This document shows, piece after piece, positions 58,591 to 64,000 of a stretch of DNA of 64,000 nucleotides (its first letter is position 1; each line of letters opens with the position of its first letter). The notes under the pieces were generated by a model. It was not told where the DNA came from and made no database searches. It saw nothing but the letters and a program-made list of their open reading frames with translations. The translations under genes and the position numbers were made by a program. The DNA comes from RPQJ01 sp963700045 (lineage in GTDB: Bacteria > Pseudomonadota > Gammaproteobacteria > Steroidobacterales > Steroidobacteraceae): contig CAVOWK010000012.1 in the NCBI GenBank assembly GCA_963700045.1, positions 1-64,000 of the forward strand, given 5' to 3'.

Positions 58591-61500
58591 TCAGCCGAGG
58601 ACGACGCGGACCTGGTGAGTCACGCCGTCGTCGACCAACGGCACCATCCCTGGCCGCGGAGCCAGTTCGGCGCCGTCGAGTTGCAGGGTGACGAGTCCCT
58701 TGTTGACGCCGCCTGGATTCTCGAACGCGATCTCGTAGCGCGTTCCACGGTAGCGAAGGCTGACGTGGAATTCCGTCCAGGTCCGCGGCACGCAGGGATC
58801 GAGCAGCAGCGTCGCACCGTGCATGCGGCAACCGAGAATCCATTCCAGGCCGGCGCGATACAGCCAGGCAGCCGAGCCCGTGTACCAGGTCCAGCCGCCG
58901 CGCCCGACGTGCGGCGTTTCCGAATAGACGTCTGCCGCCACGACGTAGGGTTCGACCTTGTAACGCAATGCATCGTCGTGCGTGAGCGCGTGATTGATCG
59001 GGTTCAGCAGCGCGAATAGTTCGGCTGCCTTGTCGCCGTCACCGAGTTGCGTGAGCGCGATCGCCGCCCATGCGGCAGCGTGCGTGTACTGGCCGCCGTT
59101 CTCGCGGATACCCGGCGGGTAGGCCTGGATGTAGCCGGGATCGGGCGCAGAGTGGTTGAAGGGCGGCGTCAGCAGCAGGGCCAATCCGTCGCCTGGACGG
59201 AGCAGGTGCTGGTCCAGCGAAGCCATCGCTCGCGCCGCCCGGCCTGGGTCCGCGGCGCCAGAGAGCACGCTCCACGACTGCGCGATCGAGTCGATGCGGC
59301 ACTCGCCGTTCGCTGCCGATCCCATCGGCGTGCCGTCGTCGAAGTACGCCCGTCGATACCAGTCGCCGTCCCAGCCGTGTTCCTCGAGCGACGAACGCAA
59401 GGCGGCAGCGTGTGCACGCCAGGTCGCGGCTCGCGTGTGGTCACCTCGTGCGTCTGCCAGTGGCACGAATGCCGACAACACGAAGTGCAGGAACCAACCC
59501 AGCCAGACGCTCTCGCCTCGACCCGCGGCGCCGACGTCGTTCATTCCGTCGTTCCAGTCGCCGGTCCCGATCAGCGGCAGGCCGTGTGACCCGACGGCAA
59601 GGCTGCCGTCGAGTCCGCGGGCGCAGTGTTCGAAGAGCGTCGCCGACTGGTCGCTGGCGGCTGGCAGGAAGAAGTTGTCAGTCTCGCCGGGCTGCAATGC
59701 CGGCCCGTCCAGGAACGGGACCAGCTCGTCGAGAACACCCGCGTCGGCCGTCGTCTCCACGTAGTGTGCGACGCAATAGCCGAGCCAGACACGATCGTCG
59801 GAGACACGGGTGCGCACGCCGCGTCCCGTTTGCGGCAACCACCAATGCTGCACGTCGCCTTCGAGGAATTGCCGGCCGGCGGCTCGCAGCAGGTGCTCGC
59901 GCGCGAGGGCCGGCTTCGCCAGGATGAGTGCCATCGTGTCCTGCAGCTGATCGCGGAATCCGTAGGCGCCACTGGACTGGTAAAACGCGCTGCGGGCCCA
60001 GACGCGGCACGCGAGCACCTGATACAGCAGCCAGCCGTTCAGCATGAGGTCGAACGCACGATCCGGCGTCCTGACAGTGGCGGTGTCGAGCACGGCGCTC
60101 CAGTCCGCGCGCACGGACTGCAGGGCGACGTCCACGTCCTCACTGCGCCAGCGAGCAATCGTCGCCTGGGCGGCCTGCGCAGTGCCTGCCTCACCCAGCA
60201 GCCACACGAGTTCTGAGACAGCATTTGGCGCGAGCACGACCGAGGTCTGCAGTGCGCCGCACGGGTCGAGGCCGGCGCCGGTTCGGCCGGAAAGCTTCGC
60301 CCCTGTCGCAAGGGCTGCGGGCCGCTCGAGCGTGCCGTTGCGTCCGATGAACTCCATCCGGTTGCCGGTCCACGCAGTCTGCAGACCGCCCAGGTCGGTG
60401 AACGCAACGCGAGTATCGGTGCCGCCCCAGAGGTTGCGTGCCAGCATGCCACCCGTGACCGGATCGATCTCCGTCGCGATGAAAGGCGCAGTGCTGCTGC
60501 GCGACGTGCCGAGCACCCACTCCACATAGGCCGTGAGCGTCAGGTGGCGCGTACGACCGGAAAGATTGCGAATCCGCAGGCGCGATACCTTGACCGGTTC
60601 GTCGCCGGGAACGAACTGCAGCAGGTCGAGCGCGATATCGGCACGCGTATGTTCGAACCGGCTGTATCCCCGCCCGTGCCGCGCCAGGTAGTCGCCACTT
60701 GCCTTGCGGATCGGCAGTGCCGTCGGCCCGAACAGCAGGCCGGAATCGTCGTCACGAACATAGATGGCTTCTCCCGACCGATCTCCGACCAGATCGTTCG
60801 ACCAGGGCGTGAGTCGATGCTCGCGACTGTTGCCGGCCCAGGTGCAGCCACTGCCATCAGCCGACACGTGGAAGCCGAATCCGGCGTTGGCAACCACGTT
60901 GACCCACGGCGCGGGCGTGCGCTGCCCGTCGCGCAGCACCGTCACGTATTCCTCGCCGTCGGGCGTGAAGCCACCGAAGCCGTTGAAGAACTCGAGCGTC
61001 GGCACGTCGGGCGAGGCGTCCGTCGAGTCGCGGCGTGATCGCACGACGGCAACCGGGGGCGGCGCGACCGGAGGCTCCTGCTCCAGCCGGTCGAGTTGCT
61101 CCGCGAGGCTGCCATGACGACTGAGCAACACGGCGCCCGCCGCGGCCAGCAGGGCCAGGCGCGTTTCGCTTGGGATGATGTCCGAGCGCAGGATGAACAC
61201 GCCGCCGCGCACCGACTCGCCGTGGATCTTCACCCGTGACAGGCCGGCACGTGTCAATGACTCCAACGCCGACTGCAGGTCCTGCACGTAGGACGACGAA
61301 CGCTCGTTCAGGATCACGACATCGACGTTCAGCTGTTTCAGGCGCCAGTACTCGAACGCGCGCAGCAGCTGCCGCACGATGCCCAGATCGTCCGTGTCGT
61401 CGATCCGGATGAGCACGATCGGCAGGTCGCCCGAAATGCCATGGGCCCAGAGTGCTGGCTGCCCGCCGTTGCGGCGCCGAAGCACGTCCGACGATGGCCG

Positions 61501-64000
61501 CAGTGCCGGGTCGTTGTAGAGCAGGTGGCCGGCCAGGCGCTGGAAAAGCGTTGCCTCTTCCGGCGCGATTCCCAGGTGGTGCAGCTCCACCTGGCCCTGC
61601 GTCCAGGCGAGCGTCGCGGCACGATCGAAGGCCGGCACGTCCCGGTGCTGGTCCACGAGATCCAGCACCTCCTCCCGGGACGGTGCAACCAGCGTCCAGA
61701 ACGCGATGCGTGCAGTGGTGCCCGGGGCGAGGCGCACGCAGCGGGTGAGGCTGAATATCGGATCGAGCACCGTCCCTGTCTTGCCTGTCACGGGGGGGCC
61801 GCCGGCAAGGGCAATCGGTGCGCGCACTTGCCGGCCGCGACCCATGAAGCTCGCGCGATCCGTTTCGAAGCGACCGGACCCGATGGCATCACCCTCGACG
61901 ACCGCGAGATGGGCGACCCAGACGGCTGGCTCCTGCGGTGAGCGCCGGCGACGCGTCGCCAGCAGCACGCCGATCGCCGGCAAGTGTTCGGTCTGCACGA
62001 AGAGCTTGGAGAATGCCGGATGCGCGTCGTCGGCAGCGCGCGGCGCCAGCACGACTTCCGCATAGGAAGTGACTTCGATGGTCCGGACGCGATCACCCAT
62101 GTTCGAGAGACTGACGCGACGCACCTCGGCGTCGCACTCGGCCGACACGACCACGTCCAGGGTCGTCGTCAGTTCGCCGTCGCGACGGACGAACTCGGCC
62201 CGGTGCTCGCTGAACGTGACTTCGTAAGCGTCAGGTTCGACTCCCGTCGGTTGATATCCGGCGGACCAGACCTTGCCGTCATCGACGTCGCGCAGGAAGT
62301 GGTACGATCCCGAGGCGTCACAGGTGACGTCGGCCGCCCAGCGCGTGACCGCCAGATCGTGCCACAGGCTGTAGCCAGACCCGGCGGCCGTGAGCATCAC
62401 GGCGTAGTGGCCGTTCGACAGCACCCGCGTGCGCGGCGTCACGTGGTGCGGCGTGTCGATCGTACGAGGCAGCATCGGCATGACGTCGTCGGACCACTCC
62501 GAGGTACCGCTCTCCGGGATGCTCGCGATGGGGACCGACACCTCACGCGGTGTCCGTTCCTGCAGCAGCAGCTCGGTTGCCTTGATGCGGGGCTCCGCGT
62601 GGAATCGCTTGCGCATCACGCCGTCGAGCAACGTGTTGGCGAGCGCCACGATCGTCATGCCCTGGTGGTGCGCCATGTAGGCACGCACGATGGCAAACGG
62701 CTCACCGGCCTGCAGGCGTCGCGCGGTGTAGTCCAACGCCTCGTAGAAGCCATACAGGCCCCGCGCGTCGATGTGCTCCAGCCGCGCGAAGTTGCGTACG
62801 GCCGCGTGCGGCCTGACCATCGCGGCCAACGCGGTCGCGTACGGGGCGACGACGGTGTTCTCGCTGAGCCCGCGTTTCAGGCCGAGCCCAGGCACGCCGA
62901 AGCTCGAGTACTGGTAGGTGCGCTCGAGGTCACGCGCGTTGTAAGCCGACTCCGAGATTCCCCAGGGCACGCCAAGTTTCCTGCCGTACGCCTGCTGGCG
63001 ATCGACCACGAGGTGACTGGTCTGTTCGAGCAGGCTGCCGGCGGGGGCGCGCATGACGAGCGACGGCATCAAGTATTCGAACATCGAGCCGGACCAGGAG
63101 ACGAGCGCTGCGCCATGACTGACGCGGACCACGGCACGCCCGAGGCGGAACCAGTGCCGCGCGGGGACGTCGCCGTTGGCGATTGCGACAAAGCTCGCCA
63201 GTCGCGCCTCGGACGCGAGCAAGTCGTAGCAGTTCGAGTCGAGGCTGCCCTCGAGGACGCGGTAGCCAATCGAGAGCAGCTTGCGTTCGTGGTCGAAGAG
63301 AAAGCCGAAGCCCATCGCAGCGGCCATGCGGCGCGATGTCGCCGCGAGCGCATCGAGGCGCCGCGACAATGAATCGGCATCGGCCGCCGGCGCAGGCGCC
63401 AGGTCGCGCAGGTGACTCTCGATCGTGTTGAGCGTGGACTTGGCCCACACGGCCGTCTCCGCACTGCCCTCGCCGGCCCCGTCACCGGCCAACTCCGCGA
63501 TCAGTGCGACGACCGCGGCGCCCCGGGCCGCCAGCGCGTCCAGGCGTGCGGCAAGCGATGCGGGCCTCGGCGCCTGCTCCAACAACTTGGTGCCGAGCGC
63601 TTCGATCGCTGCGACGAGCCGCGCATCGGCAGTCGTCCCGAGCGAACCGCGGACCAGCGCCAGCCCGTCGCCGATCCCGGCAAGGATCTGCGCAGCGCCC
63701 GCCGACCCGGCTCGCAATCCGTCGCAGGCATTGGCCAGCGTGAGCAGGTGCGCCGCCAGGTTGCCGCTGTCCACGGAGGAGACGTACCGTGGCTCGAGTG
63801 GCCGCAGGTCCTGCGTGTCGTACCAGTTGAAGAAGTGCCCGTGGCACTGTTCGAGGCGGCTCATGGTCGCGAGCGTCGACTCGAGCCGCTCGACGGCGTC
63901 GACGGTGCCGGCCCAGCCGAGATCGCGCGCCGAGACGATCGACAGCAGGTACAAGCCCAGGTTGGTGGGTGACGTGCGGTGGGCCAGCACCGGCCGCGGC
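58591..64000 (-). CDS. ndvB: NdvB-like cyclic beta-1,2-glucan synthase, C-terminal part (cut by window edge)
   Basis: At least 1,800 residues; the frame stays open to the window edge, where PVLAHRTSPTNLGLYLLS falls in the middle of the NdvB domain order, so the 5' part is missing. Visible: a glycoamylase-like domain (FFNWYDT, YVSSVDSGN, VPWGISESAYNARD, AYMAHHQGMT), then two GH94-type N-domains and a C-terminal GH94 phosphorylase barrel with catalytic Asp in GTGDWNDGMNDVG. In NdvB/ChvB the absent N-terminal half is a membrane glycosyltransferase, and the GH94 part controls glucan length. Full-length NdvB is about 2,800-2,900 residues. An alternative is a large cellobiose-phosphorylase-type protein. 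Confidence 0.87.
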   Translation of the reverse strand, partial: PRPVLAHRTSPTNLGLYLLSIVSARDLGWAGTVDAVERLESTLATMSRLEQCHGHFFNWYDTQDLRPLEPRYVSSVDSGNLAAHLLTLANACDGLRAGSAGAAQILAGIGDGLALVRGSLGTTADARLVAAIEALGTKLLEQAPRPASLAARLDALAARGAAVVALIAELAGDGAGEGSAETAVWAKSTLNTIESHLRDLAPAPAADADSLSRRLDALAATSRRMAAAMGFGFLFDHERKLLSIGYRVLEGSLDSNCYDLLASEARLASFVAIANGDVPARHWFRLGRAVVRVSHGAALVSWSGSMFEYLMPSLVMRAPAGSLLEQTSHLVVDRQQAYGRKLGVPWGISESAYNARDLERTYQYSSFGVPGLGLKRGLSENTVVAPYATALAAMVRPHAAVRNFARLEHIDARGLYGFYEALDYTARRLQAGEPFAIVRAYMAHHQGMTIVALANTLLDGVMRKRFHAEPRIKATELLLQERTPREVSVPIASIPESGTSEWSDDVMPMLPRTIDTPHHVTPRTRVLSNGHYAVMLTAAGSGYSLWHDLAVTRWAADVTCDASGSYHFLRDVDDGKVWSAGYQPTGVEPDAYEVTFSEHRAEFVRRDGELTTTLDVVVSAECDAEVRRVSLSNMGDRVRTIEVTSYAEVVLAPRAADDAHPAFSKLFVQTEHLPAIGVLLATRRRRSPQEPAVWVAHLAVVEGDAIGSGRFETDRASFMGRGRQVRAPIALAGGPPVTGKTGTVLDPIFSLTRCVRLAPGTTARIAFWTLVAPSREEVLDLVDQHRDVPAFDRAATLAWTQGQVELHHLGIAPEEATLFQRLAGHLLYNDPALRPSSDVLRRRNGGQPALWAHGISGDLPIVLIRIDDTDDLGIVRQLLRAFEYWRLKQLNVDVVILNERSSSYVQDLQSALESLTRAGLSRVKIHGESVRGGVFILRSDIIPSETRLALLAAAGAVLLSRHGSLAEQLDRLEQEPPVAPPPVAVVRSRRDSTDASPDVPTLEFFNGFGGFTPDGEEYVTVLRDGQRTPAPWVNVVANAGFGFHVSADGSGCTWAGNSREHRLTPWSNDLVGDRSGEAIYVRDDDSGLLFGPTALPIRKASGDYLARHGRGYSRFEHTRADIALDLLQFVPGDEPVKVSRLRIRNLSGRTRHLTLTAYVEWVLGTSRSSTAPFIATEIDPVTGGMLARNLWGGTDTRVAFTDLGGLQTAWTGNRMEFIGRNGTLERPAALATGAKLSGRTGAGLDPCGALQTSVVLAPNAVSELVWLLGEAGTAQAAQATIARWRSEDVDVALQSVRADWSAVLDTATVRTPDRAFDLMLNGWLLYQVLACRVWARSAFYQSSGAYGFRDQLQDTMALILAKPALAREHLLRAAGRQFLEGDVQHWWLPQTGRGVRTRVSDDRVWLGYCVAHYVETTADAGVLDELVPFLDGPALQPGETDNFFLPAASDQSATLFEHCARGLDGSLAVGSHGLPLIGTGDWNDGMNDVGAAGRGESVWLGWFLHFVLSAFVPLADARGDHTRAATWRAHAAALRSSLEEHGWDGDWYRRAYFDDGTPMGSAANGECRIDSIAQSWSVLSGAADPGRAARAMASLDQHLLRPGDGLALLLTPPFNHSAPDPGYIQAYPPGIRENGGQYTHAAAWAAIALTQLGDGDKAAELFALLNPINHALTHDDALRYKVEPYVVAADVYSETPHVGRGGWTWYTGSAAWLYRAGLEWILGCRMHGATLLLDPCVPRTWTEFHVSLRYRGTRYEIAFENPGGVNKGLVTLQLDGAELAPRPGMVPLVDDGVTHQVRVVLG

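Overview
The window is GC-rich (about two thirds G+C by eye) chromosomal DNA of a Gram-negative bacterium, most likely a Gammaproteobacterium or close relative. The grounds are a YehZYXW/OsmF-type betaine importer, an RssA-like patatin, a BetI-like TetR domain, an NdvB-like cyclic glucan synthase, outer-membrane and lipoprotein signals, and GTG/TTG starts with ATGA/GTGA/TTGA gene overlaps. No rRNA, tRNA, CRISPR array, insertion sequence or prophage was recognised.

The main theme is breakdown and uptake of methylated amines or similar compounds. Left block (0-10 kb): a minus-strand, translationally coupled operon (class III aminotransferase, two PYROXD2/CrtI-like FAD oxidoreductases, a GcvT-like one-carbon transferase) diverges from a Rieske oxygenase. 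A 14-bp palindrome lies on a TATAAT box between them. Convergent with the oxygenase is the most unusual gene of the window. It is one ORF fusing a TetR/BetI-type DNA-binding domain to a Rieske-oxygenase-like domain that has lost its iron ligands, and its start overlaps the stop of a PotF-like binding protein. I read it as a regulator that senses the substrate with a dead copy of the enzyme.

10-28 kb is a mixed stretch: an NCS1 permease, an LTA-synthase-like membrane enzyme, an RssA-like patatin, a pullulanase, an EEP-family hydrolase, a CHAT-protease lipoprotein, an exported SAM methyltransferase, a homocysteine methyltransferase, an IorAB-type molybdenum hydroxylase pair, a GH5 glucanase with a damaged start, and an SbmA/BacA-like ABC protein whose ATPase motifs are all degenerate. 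28-40 kb holds a DUF2855 protein divergent from an MttB-family methyltransferase, a PQQ-type beta-propeller, a HAMP-GGDEF-EAL protein, a DUF2799-like lipoprotein, a CehA/McbA metallohydrolase, a repeat-rich intergenic region, a GlpT-like antiporter and an alpha/beta hydrolase.

40-50 kb returns to methylated amines: a dimethylglycine/sarcosine dehydrogenase-like fusion protein divergent from a complete four-gene OsmF-YehYXW-type importer, then a desaturase with several indels, a PhnD-like binding protein and a second MttB homologue. 50-58.5 kb has an outer-membrane barrel, a PNPOx-fold protein, a frameshifted amidohydrolase, two tandem Rieske oxygenase alpha subunits, a tiny membrane protein, a cupin, relics of Crp/Fnr and GGDEF genes, and an Fe/Mn superoxide dismutase. 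The right edge cuts a large NdvB-like glucan synthase.

Single-base frame breaks occur in at least four genes (about 35.26, 47.93-48.00, 48.32 and 53.45-53.58 kb) and probably a fifth (about 24.95 kb). Their number and style suggest sequencing or assembly indels at least as strongly as real gene decay. All functional readings rest on motifs seen in the translations; no database search was possible.
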